Assembly: GCA_019638355.1 (NCBI GenBank)
Contig: JAHBTY010000002.1
Coordinates: 134,501 to 198,500 of the forward strand
Origin: Cyclobacteriaceae bacterium
Lineage (GTDB): Bacteria > Bacteroidota > Bacteroidia > Cytophagales > Cyclobacteriaceae
Length of the DNA: 64,000 nt
Direction of reading: 5' to 3'
Of this stretch, positions 44,868-53,109 are shown one piece after another. Numbering within the stretch: position 1 is the first letter of the stretch; each line of letters starts with the position of its first letter. The position numbers and the translations under genes are program-made. The notes under the pieces are model-generated. The model worked only from the letters and a program-made list of their open reading frames with translations, made no database searches and was not told the origin of the DNA.

Positions 44868-46709
44868 TTATTTCTTTTTTAACACAACCGCTTCCAACGA
44901 AGGTAATGAAACCAATCCGCCTCGTACCTGTTTTTGCGTGAGTAAATCAACATAGGTTCCTGGCTTAAGTTCTATTTGCGCGGGTGCATTGCCGGCATTA
45001 ATCGCTATTGTAATCTCATTCGCATTAAGCTTGCGCGAATAAATCAGCAACTTACCTTCAGCCTCCTTAAACTCCATATCTCCTTGATTCAAAGCTGGAT
45101 TTTCTTTCCTTATTTTAATGAGTTGCTTATAAAGTTCAAACCAGGCATTATTAAATTTTATTTCATCAAACTTTGCCACTTGATTACGGTAATTATCCTG
45201 CGGTTCAGGTTGAAATGAAAATTCTTTCCACATCAATGGCTTGCGCGGATGTGGATCATCTGCACCCCACATGCCCATTTCTTCACCATTCCAGACATGC
45301 GGTGCACCCACCGAAGTAAACAAATGAATCAGATAAAGTCGTAAGCGCTTATAGGTTTCGGTATCCGGTTTATTGGTTTTATAATCCGGATAATCGGGAT
45401 AGGTGTTGAACTTATATTTATTTGAATTGAAAAAATCCGTCAGCAGCCGAGGGGTATCGTGGCTGGAAGATACGTTCATCATTGCGTAACGATTCTCTAT
45501 CGGAAGTCTGTTCCATTGAAGCAGTAAACTATCCCGAAAGGCAGGTGCATCAATTTCGAAATCGGTCTTGGCAAAAAAGTAACGCGCAGGCCGATATACC
45601 TGGTAAAACATGACGGCATCAAATACATCACCACGTGTGTAAGGTACCGGGTTCATCAACCGGTCGGGCCATTGCTCCCACCAGATTTCGCCCACCAGAT
45701 ACGCTTCGGGTTGTATGGATCGTACCGCTTTTCGATAGTCGCGCCAAAAGCCTAACCCGATGTGATCGGCTACATCCAACCGAAAACCATCAACGCCATT
45801 GGCCACCTCTCCATCCGGTGCCAGCCATCGTTTTGTAACTGCAAACACATGAGCTTTAAATGGTTCTGGTAAATTACCTTCGTAGGGCTTGCCAATCTTT
45901 CTTTCGGTAGTAATATCAACTTTCTTGATTTCGGGTAATGATTTAATTTCTAGCCAGCCGTGGTAATCAAATTCATTTTCGGCTGTAGCCAGATTATCAA
46001 ATGTTTTAATTGCATACCAATCTTTGTAACCGGATTTCTCTTGATTTTGAAGTACATCCTGCCAGGCCCAAAATGTAGTGCCCGTATGATTCCAGGAATA
46101 GTCCATGATAATTTTCATTTTTCGTTTATGAACTTCCTGTATCAGCTTCAGAAAAAGTTTATCGGCTGCTGTCCACTTCCAGGTTGCGGGGTCATTCGGA
46201 TTTTCGCCAGCAATAATAGCATTATCACCCACCGGATCGGGGCCAAAGTTTACATCAACATGGTGATAATATCGCGGATCATATTTGTGTAAAGAAGGTG
46301 CATCGTTAATAGGGTTTAAATACAAAGCCGTTACTCCCAACTCCCGCAGGTAATCCAGTTTGTTTAACACACCTTGTAAATCGCCACCATATCTCCGATA
46401 CTGTAACATTTCAGAGAAAGACTTACCGGGTACACGAGCCCATGCCTCCTGTTGCCACCAATTGGAAGTCCACGGTGTAATAGTCCAACCGACCGGTGCA
46501 AAATTTTGAATGGGTGGAATGGCCATGCTTTCGGGCGTTGGATCATTGGATGAATCACCATTATTAAATCGTTCTACGAAAATCTGGTACCAGATTACTT
46601 CACTTGCCCATTTGGGTGGTTTTTCAAATGCAGTGGTTTGTGCACAGAGTTGTGCCCCACACAACATCAAAACCACCAACCACTTGCTTACGCAATGTCT
46701 ATTCTTCAT
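44868..46709 (-). CDS. GH13 alpha-amylase/neopullulanase-like enzyme
   Basis: 613 residues with a signal peptide (about 1-23, ending LCA-Q). The (beta/alpha)8 barrel has conserved GH13 regions: DYSWNHTG (203-210), GFRLDVADH with nucleophile D312, the acid E341 in LVGEIWWEQ, and H417-D418 in SSSHDTP. The C-terminal beta-domain follows from about residue 520. Likely periplasmic cleavage of maltooligosaccharides or related alpha-glucans. Its ATG lies inside the 3' end of the FG-GAP lipoprotein gene (11-nt overlap), and it starts a coupled GH13 pair. Confidence 0.93.
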   Translation of the reverse strand: MKNRHCVSKWLVVLMLCGAQLCAQTTAFEKPPKWASEVIWYQIFVERFNNGDSSNDPTPESMAIPPIQNFAPVGWTITPWTSNWWQQEAWARVPGKSFSEMLQYRRYGGDLQGVLNKLDYLRELGVTALYLNPINDAPSLHKYDPRYYHHVDVNFGPDPVGDNAIIAGENPNDPATWKWTAADKLFLKLIQEVHKRKMKIIMDYSWNHTGTTFWAWQDVLQNQEKSGYKDWYAIKTFDNLATAENEFDYHGWLEIKSLPEIKKVDITTERKIGKPYEGNLPEPFKAHVFAVTKRWLAPDGEVANGVDGFRLDVADHIGLGFWRDYRKAVRSIQPEAYLVGEIWWEQWPDRLMNPVPYTRGDVFDAVMFYQVYRPARYFFAKTDFEIDAPAFRDSLLLQWNRLPIENRYAMMNVSSSHDTPRLLTDFFNSNKYKFNTYPDYPDYKTNKPDTETYKRLRLYLIHLFTSVGAPHVWNGEEMGMWGADDPHPRKPLMWKEFSFQPEPQDNYRNQVAKFDEIKFNNAWFELYKQLIKIRKENPALNQGDMEFKEAEGKLLIYSRKLNANEITIAINAGNAPAQIELKPGTYVDLLTQKQVRGGLVSLPSLEAVVLKKK

Positions 46710-49700
46710 ATGAACCGACTTTAAATATTCTTACTGAATCATTATTCAGAACCTGCACTATTAATTTAGTTTCATCTCGCTGGTGCAGCAGTTTCATATT
46801 CCGCACATCACCCGGTGAAAAAAATCCGGTTTCATTCCAACTATGAGCTGTAAATGTTTTGCCAGATCGCTTTACCCATAAACCCTGACTTGCATCAGCA
46901 GGACCGTACTGTGTATTGTAAGGGAAGAAATTTCCGGCTAATAAAATATCAGGCTGGGAGTCGTTATCAAAATCATTTATTGTAATTGCCGTTACTGCTG
47001 AAAACTGAGCCTCGATGGGCAAGGGTTCAATTTCAAATTGATTGTTGCCTAGATTTTTCAAAACCATTGATTGCACCGTGTTGACATTTAATTTACCCGC
47101 ACTTGCCAGCTGGGCTGGTTCAAGAATTTCATTCACAGTTGCCATTGCATACGCACTGTAGGTTGTGAATTTCTTTTTTAACGCAGGTAATTGACGTACT
47201 AATTCATCGCGTGAAGCAACCGGATATTGCTTACCATTGTAGGTATAAAAAATTATAGGGTCTGTTTTTCCATCTTGATCAAAGTCAGCGTAGTATAACG
47301 TCAAAGGACTTTCCGCTGATATTTTCCACGGCAGATTTGCTCCGGCATTGCCCAACACATAATCCAGATCGCCATCATTATCCAGGTCGGCTGCGGCTAT
47401 GCGGTTCCACAATCCGGTTGTCTTTTGAAGCATCTCACTTTGAATTTCGACCAACTTTCCATTTTTATTGGCAAATACGCGTACGGGCATACATTTACCT
47501 ACCAGTATTAAATCAGGCCAACCATCGGTATTAAAGTCTGTCCAAAGTGCATCTGTTACTATACCGGGAGTACGCAACTCCGGATTTACTTCGACAGTTG
47601 AAACACTAAATTTTATTTGTCCATTTGTTGATTCATTTTTCAGAATTGCCCCTGGACTCAGATATGGAAAGTTGCCGGGTTGCGAAGCACCACCCACAAA
47701 CAGATCAAGATCGCCATCCTGATCATAATCTGCAGCTGCAACACAACTTCCATTGGCATGGTCGGCTACTATGCTTCCAACTGGTGCTTTAGAAAATTTA
47801 CCACGTCCGTCATTCAAATACAGCCTATCGTCCAGTAGCGCAGATCCGGTTGGGTATTCTGTGTCGCCACTTACTACAAAGAAATCTTCATCACCATCCT
47901 GATCTACATCAAAAAAAATTGCGCTTACATCTTCACAAAGTATATCAGCCAACCAGGGCTGTGAATCTGCCACAAGGAATTGGCCACTTGCTATTCCTAA
48001 AAATAGCTTACCGCTTTGTCCAATTGCACCTCCAACAAAAAAATCTTCGTATCCATCAGCATTAACATCGGCATGCGCAAGAGCCGGTCCAGCCTTTGAA
48101 AGTTGATATAGTAATAGTGGTTCGCGATCGTAATCCATAAAAGTATTTTCCCGATGAATAAAATTTACACCGCTTTGTGTGGTGTAATCTGTAAACAAGT
48201 TTGAAGGTTTTTTAACCGTTTGTTGAATATTACCTGCATTGTTGTACCCTATTTCAAGTTTAGTATTCACAGCCACCTTTTCTTTGCGGGTAATTTTACC
48301 ATCAGGCCAGGTTACAGTAACCGTAGCTTCTGTTTCATTTCCTAAACCAAAATGAAGTATCGGATCAACAGACGATTGAAACCCCCGCGTAAGGTACTGT
48401 TCCAACATTTGCATCTGATTGTGAGTTTCGATTTTAACGGAAGCACCAATTGCAAGTGGGTTGGCTCTGGGTCCGATTAACTGCACCGCGAGGTAATTGC
48501 GTGATTGTATAGACTCGGAATTATTTTTCCAAATAGTGGCAAGTTCGTTTGTATTATTGGTAATAATCTCCAGATCACCATCATTATCCAAATCGGCATA
48601 GGTTGCACCAAAGGAAAGATTAGGAGTTGCAAGACCCCAGGTGGTTGTAACATTTTGAAACGTGAGATCTCCTTTATTTTGAAACACATAATCGTTCGTT
48701 TTGGTGGAAGCCATTTTACTTACTAACTCAAACACGTTCAGTTCTGCGCCTTTTTTCTTCGCTGCTGTTCGCGCCTCCTCAACTGTATATTTTAAAAAAT
48801 CCAAACTGGTGAAATCGCGCAGGTAGCCGTTCGATACGAACAAGTCTTTGTATCCATCATTATCCAAATCCACAAAAAGCGGAGCCCAACTCCAATCAGT
48901 TGATGACACACCAGCCAGTTGACCAACTTCGCTAAAAACGGGTAAACCATTTGCCAGCACACCACTATTCAATTGCAACGTGTTGCGCATCTGCTGATGT
49001 AGAAATCCACTATCTAACATGAGCTGATAGCGATTGTAATCATCGGGGCCCCTTAAAAGTTTTTGCCGAAAGTTATCTTCGGGCCACATATCCACTTCTA
49101 TAATATCGGGTCGGCCATCGTTATTATAATCGGCTACGTCAGTACCCATTCCATTTCTTGAAAAATGACCAAGTGATTTTTTGGTTGCATTAGTAAAGGA
49201 ACCATCTTTATTGTTGATGTACAGAAAATCCTGCTCTTCATAATCGTTAGAGAGGTATAAGTCAGGCCAGCCATCTTGATTAAAATCGCCTGCAGAAACT
49301 CCTAATCCAAAATTGATTCCACCTCCGTGAATTCCGGCTTGTTCACTTACATCGCTAAAAAAAATTCTATTGTTAACCGAATCATTGCGGTATAATCGGT
49401 TTCCAAATTGAGGGTGCCTGGTATTTCGTAAACTTTTTGTATTTACAAAGGGTGAAAAGAAGTGATTGGCATGATTTACCAAAAACATGTCCAGATCGCC
49501 ATCGCGATCATAATCAAAAAATAATGCTTGCGTTGAAAATGTTCCGGGTGCATCCAAGCCGTATTCAATAGCACGGTCGGTAAAAGTGGGGATTCCTTCT
49601 TTATCAATACCATTGTTAACAAATAATTGATTTGAGAATGATTGACCTAGTTCGGGGCCGGAATAACACACATAAATATCCAGCCAGCCATCGGCATTTA

Positions 49701-50043
49701 TATCAACGGTGGTTACGCCCGTTTTCCACAACTCACGGCCACCTACACCCGCTTCGTTTGTAATGTCTTTAAATTTAAAATCACCCTCGTTAAGAAATAA
49801 TTTATTCGGAACAGTATTGCCTGTGAAATACAAATCGCACCAACCATCGTTATTGAAATCACCCGCGGCTACACCGCCTCCATTATACGTGTACTCATAG
49901 CTTAAAATGTTTACCTGCGGTGTTTCCAGAATTTGATTTTCAAAAGCAAGTTCAGTTTTAGTAAAAAGCAAATCGGGTTTAGGCTGACAACCGGCAAGTA
50001 TCAGTGCTGAGTAAAAAATCTGAAGCGACTTTCTGAATTGCAT
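46699..50043 (-). CDS. FG-GAP/VCBS-repeat lipoprotein with ASPIC/UnbV domain
   Basis: 1114 residues. Lipobox C19 (LAGC). Many FG-GAP repeats with calcium-binding D-x-D/N-x-D-G loops (for example GDFNNDGWCDLYFTGN, DYDRDGDLDMFLVNH, DLDNDGDLEIITNN) build two beta-propellers, about 45-520 and 640-1090. Between them is an ASPIC/UnbV domain (about 525-610, YLAVQLIGPRANPLAIGASVKIE, VTVTWPDGK). Such proteins often lie beside SusCD pairs; a surface glycan- or protein-binding role is likely but unproven. Confidence 0.9.
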   Translation of the reverse strand: MQFRKSLQIFYSALILAGCQPKPDLLFTKTELAFENQILETPQVNILSYEYTYNGGGVAAGDFNNDGWCDLYFTGNTVPNKLFLNEGDFKFKDITNEAGVGGRELWKTGVTTVDINADGWLDIYVCYSGPELGQSFSNQLFVNNGIDKEGIPTFTDRAIEYGLDAPGTFSTQALFFDYDRDGDLDMFLVNHANHFFSPFVNTKSLRNTRHPQFGNRLYRNDSVNNRIFFSDVSEQAGIHGGGINFGLGVSAGDFNQDGWPDLYLSNDYEEQDFLYINNKDGSFTNATKKSLGHFSRNGMGTDVADYNNDGRPDIIEVDMWPEDNFRQKLLRGPDDYNRYQLMLDSGFLHQQMRNTLQLNSGVLANGLPVFSEVGQLAGVSSTDWSWAPLFVDLDNDGYKDLFVSNGYLRDFTSLDFLKYTVEEARTAAKKKGAELNVFELVSKMASTKTNDYVFQNKGDLTFQNVTTTWGLATPNLSFGATYADLDNDGDLEIITNNTNELATIWKNNSESIQSRNYLAVQLIGPRANPLAIGASVKIETHNQMQMLEQYLTRGFQSSVDPILHFGLGNETEATVTVTWPDGKITRKEKVAVNTKLEIGYNNAGNIQQTVKKPSNLFTDYTTQSGVNFIHRENTFMDYDREPLLLYQLSKAGPALAHADVNADGYEDFFVGGAIGQSGKLFLGIASGQFLVADSQPWLADILCEDVSAIFFDVDQDGDEDFFVVSGDTEYPTGSALLDDRLYLNDGRGKFSKAPVGSIVADHANGSCVAAADYDQDGDLDLFVGGASQPGNFPYLSPGAILKNESTNGQIKFSVSTVEVNPELRTPGIVTDALWTDFNTDGWPDLILVGKCMPVRVFANKNGKLVEIQSEMLQKTTGLWNRIAAADLDNDGDLDYVLGNAGANLPWKISAESPLTLYYADFDQDGKTDPIIFYTYNGKQYPVASRDELVRQLPALKKKFTTYSAYAMATVNEILEPAQLASAGKLNVNTVQSMVLKNLGNNQFEIEPLPIEAQFSAVTAITINDFDNDSQPDILLAGNFFPYNTQYGPADASQGLWVKRSGKTFTAHSWNETGFFSPGDVRNMKLLHQRDETKLIVQVLNNDSVRIFKVGSYEE

Positions 50044-50049
50044 GTATTA

Positions 50050-50086
50050 AAAATGAAAAATTCAGGAGATTGCTCTCCTGAATTTT
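50050..50086 (-). terminator. Terminator/attenuator hairpin after susE
   Basis: A perfect 13-bp stem (arms 50057-50069 and 50074-50086, TTGC loop) ends in a U-run on the minus strand, 22 nt after the susE-like stop and 13 nt before the FG-GAP gene start. It would lower expression of the downstream enzymes relative to SusC/D/E. Confidence 0.8.
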
Positions 50087-50108
50087 AACAAACAACAATT
50101 AAAAAACC

Positions 50109-51047
50109 CTAATCGAGTGTAACCGTTTTGGCGGTTAAGTTTACTGTTACTTTACGTGTGCCAGAGGTTCCTACATACCTCAAATTGCTATCACCATCAT
50201 TTGCATTAACAAAGTCTGGATGTACGGTAGTGAAATAAGGGAAATTATAGGATGTTGGTCCCCAATCGGCTTGAGCAAAGAATCTGAAGGCTTCTCCATT
50301 TACAAAAGGGGCATTTGCTTCAAATACACCGGGACTTTTATAAGTCATTTGAATGCTGGCCCCAGTACCTGGTTTATCCCAGCCACCAATGCCTGCGCCA
50401 GTCATATACAAAACTGGTAATGGCGGATCGCCAAGCGTTACGGTCTTATCATTTATGTTCACCGTAACTTTTTTAGTTCCAGATGCACCCAGCACTCTGA
50501 AATTTGAATCTCCATCATTGGCATTTCCAAAATAATCGGGCACACTGGTAAAGAATGGATAATTGTATGAAACGGGCCCCCAGTTTGCCTGACCAAAGAA
50601 TCGCCAGTCAGCGCCTGATACAAAATTGGCATCGGCCTGAAATACACCAGGTTTTATATATGTCATTTTGATACTAACTCCAGTACCGGGTTGATCCCAA
50701 CCGCCAATACCTGCGCCTGTCATGTACATTACGGGTTCATCTACGGCAGTAGCTGTAACTGTTTTGGCACCTAAATCCACACCCACGCGGTACCAGCCTG
50801 AAGCCCCTGCAACTCGTAAGTTTGAGTCTCCATCGTTACCATTTACAAAAACAGGACTAACTGTGGTAAAGTAAGGATAGTTGTAGGAAACCGGGCCCCA
50901 ATCCAACTGTCCAAACCAGCGGAATGTTTCACCATTGGTAAAGTAGGCAATGGTTTCATACTTTCTGAATTCACTGCTCTGCCACTCCACTGCATTTGCT
51001 GGCCAGGGGCCCCAGCCCTTTAAGCCCGCACCCATTCCCCATATAGG
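50109..51047 (-). repeat. Three tandem repeats of about 100 codons inside the susE-like gene
   Basis: The three glycan-binding modules are internally homologous, at about 51047-50751, 50732-50433 and 50414-50109. Modules 2 and 3 are the closest to each other (both begin YMTGAGIGGWD), which suggests a later duplication than the split from module 1. Confidence 0.8.
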
Positions 51048-51521
51048 CGGGAAACTGGTTGCATAAGCCGAAAGTGTTATGGTAATGCTATTGGAATAAA
51101 CACGAGCAACGTTTGCATTAACGATAGAGGCAACTCTTAACTGAACTTGAGTGGGCTCTTCGGGCACCAAGCCCATGCCCAGCAGAATATCATTCGTGGT
51201 ACCCACATTGAGGGCGGCAGAAAGTGAAGGTGTTGTTACCAGGTCAACTGCATTTGCAAAATTATTACCGGCTTTGTCAGCTTGCAAAATGTAAGTTACA
51301 GAGGCCGGGAATCCAAAGTCGGTGGCTGTCCAACCGATGGTGGCAAAGTTGTTATTTTTATTATCAAGCGTTAAAACAAACGATGTTGAAGCAGGTGTTT
51401 GCAACACGTTAGGACTTACATCGCTTTTAACTACAGCCTTTATAGAATCATCTTCACAACTCGTGAAGACGCCTAGCATGATTAAGGCTACTAAAAATTG
51501 TTTTAAGGTTTTCATCTTCAT
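50109..51521 (-). CDS. SusE/SusF-type outer-membrane glycan-binding lipoprotein
   Basis: 470 residues. Lipobox C22 (FTSC). The N-terminal SusE domain (about 35-150) starts SPNVLQTPASTSFVLTLDNK. Three tandem carbohydrate-binding repeats follow (159-257, 264-363, 370-470). Each contains a GAGxxGW block, a W-G-P-x-S-Y-N-x-P-x-F block and a NDGDSN block, with aromatic residues placed to stack on sugar rings. It sits on the cell surface with SusC/D and holds glycan. It is 14 nt after susD. Confidence 0.9.
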   Translation of the reverse strand: MKMKTLKQFLVALIMLGVFTSCEDDSIKAVVKSDVSPNVLQTPASTSFVLTLDNKNNNFATIGWTATDFGFPASVTYILQADKAGNNFANAVDLVTTPSLSAALNVGTTNDILLGMGLVPEEPTQVQLRVASIVNANVARVYSNSITITLSAYATSFPPIWGMGAGLKGWGPWPANAVEWQSSEFRKYETIAYFTNGETFRWFGQLDWGPVSYNYPYFTTVSPVFVNGNDGDSNLRVAGASGWYRVGVDLGAKTVTATAVDEPVMYMTGAGIGGWDQPGTGVSIKMTYIKPGVFQADANFVSGADWRFFGQANWGPVSYNYPFFTSVPDYFGNANDGDSNFRVLGASGTKKVTVNINDKTVTLGDPPLPVLYMTGAGIGGWDKPGTGASIQMTYKSPGVFEANAPFVNGEAFRFFAQADWGPTSYNFPYFTTVHPDFVNANDGDSNLRYVGTSGTRKVTVNLTAKTVTLD

Positions 51522-51535
51522 CTTATTGTTTATGA

Positions 51536-53089
51536 TTAATAACCTGTATTCTGAGTAAGATTTGGATTAGAAGCTCTGTCCGCAGCCGGGATTGGGAACA
51601 AGGCGCGATGAGCACCAATGGAAGTACCAGCCGCTTCACCACCTTTCCAAGGCCACAAATAAGTAGCACCAGTATATTTTCCGAAGCGGATTAAGTCCGT
51701 TCTGCGGTGACCTTCCCAATAAAGTTCACGTGCACGTTCATCCAGTATAAAATCAAGTGTAAGCTGGCCGGCTGTAATAGCACCGGGAGCATTTCCAGCA
51801 ACTACATCGGCTGTTCGTGTACGAATTGCATTAACACGATTCAATGCTGTGGTTAAATCGCCACCACTTCCACCACGCAATACAGCTTCTGCATACAATA
51901 GGTATGCATCGGCCAGGCGAAACATCGGAAAATCGGTATCTTGGAAAGATGGATTGCTTCCGGGGGCACCTGCTGAGGTTACATTTCTGAATTTGAAAAC
52001 TCCATACCCCTGGGTTGAGTTATTCATTGCAATTATTTCCAACGTTTGGCCTTTGTCTTCTTTTGCAAATAGTGCGCGGGCCTCGTTAGGGTTGGTAAAT
52101 TTGTTAACGAAAGCAGAAGTGGTACGTAAGCCAGACCAGCCCCCGTTGCCAGCATTGCCGTAAATCATTACGTTTAATGCATCATATGCCTGTGAACGGG
52201 TTCCATCAAACAATTGAGCAAAAATTATTTCCGGACTGGTATGATTATCGGCTAAAAAGTTATTCAGGTAAGCCGGAGCTAATGTATAACCCGCGGCAAT
52301 TACCTCGTTCAACTGTGTAATCGCTTCGGTGTATTTTGCAGTTCCTACATATACTTCTGCATTCATATAGAGTTTAGCCAATAACATGGCACAGGCTGCT
52401 TTATCGGCACGGCCATATTCAAAACGCGGCTCGCCCATCAACGGCTTAATCTCTATCAGTTCTGATTCAATAAATTGAAATAGAGCGGTACGGCTTACTT
52501 CCGGAGGGAAGTACGCTCCAGGCAAATCTTTTTCAGTTACAAAAGGCATTTTACCAAATAAATCCATACCATAGTAATACGCTAACGCCCGCAGAAACCG
52601 CGCTTCGGTATGAAACTTCAGGATGTCTGGGTCGGATAACTTACCTGCAGTAGCACGCATATACTCGTTTGTAAGTGCAGCAACATTCATAATACGGGCA
52701 TACAACGCTGTTGGAATTATATCGGCCGGAGTCCACGTGTTATAGTGCAGGTTGAAAATGGTACCGTTAGCATCATTGGGATATGTCCACACGGCTTCAT
52801 CGGTGGTTAACTCCTGCATGTTCCAAAGTGAACGGATAAAGCAGCTAAAACCTTCATCCACGCCTGCTACATCGCCCGCACCGGCAGGGCCTTGTTGACC
52901 TGTTAAAGCAAAAGCAGCATATAACTTTGCTAATCCGGCTTTGTAAGATTGTGTATCTGTATAAACAGTAGCCGAAGTTGTAATGGTAGAATCTAACGGG
53001 GTTACGTCCAGATCGCCAATACAGGACATCATGAATGCCAGTAAGGCAAAGCCCGATAGAAGGGTTGATTTGTTAATTATGTTTTTCAT
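51536..53089 (-). CDS. SusD-family glycan-binding outer-membrane lipoprotein
   Basis: 517 residues from the ATG at 53089; a TTG six bases upstream is less likely. Lipobox C23 (MMSC). The SusD/RagB fold shows ARFLRALAYYYGMDLFGKMP, PEVSRTALFQFIESEL, ADKAACAMLLAKLYMNAEVY (TPR) and the C-terminal ERARELYWEGHRRTDLIRFGKY. It forms the lid of the SusC channel and delivers glycan to it. It lies 20 nt after susC and 14 nt before the susE-like gene. Confidence 0.95.
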   Translation of the reverse strand: MKNIINKSTLLSGFALLAFMMSCIGDLDVTPLDSTITTSATVYTDTQSYKAGLAKLYAAFALTGQQGPAGAGDVAGVDEGFSCFIRSLWNMQELTTDEAVWTYPNDANGTIFNLHYNTWTPADIIPTALYARIMNVAALTNEYMRATAGKLSDPDILKFHTEARFLRALAYYYGMDLFGKMPFVTEKDLPGAYFPPEVSRTALFQFIESELIEIKPLMGEPRFEYGRADKAACAMLLAKLYMNAEVYVGTAKYTEAITQLNEVIAAGYTLAPAYLNNFLADNHTSPEIIFAQLFDGTRSQAYDALNVMIYGNAGNGGWSGLRTTSAFVNKFTNPNEARALFAKEDKGQTLEIIAMNNSTQGYGVFKFRNVTSAGAPGSNPSFQDTDFPMFRLADAYLLYAEAVLRGGSGGDLTTALNRVNAIRTRTADVVAGNAPGAITAGQLTLDFILDERARELYWEGHRRTDLIRFGKYTGATYLWPWKGGEAAGTSIGAHRALFPIPAADRASNPNLTQNTGY

Positions 53090-53109
53090 ACTCAATAATT
53101 TTCTCTTGA

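Noticed and set aside
50109-51047. CRISPR-like or DNA-level repeat array
   Set aside because: The repeats are about 300 bp, in frame and diverged, and encode protein modules.
53090-53095. TTG start for the SusD-like protein
   Set aside because: The ATG six bases on gives a standard lipoprotein signal; TTG adds only two residues.
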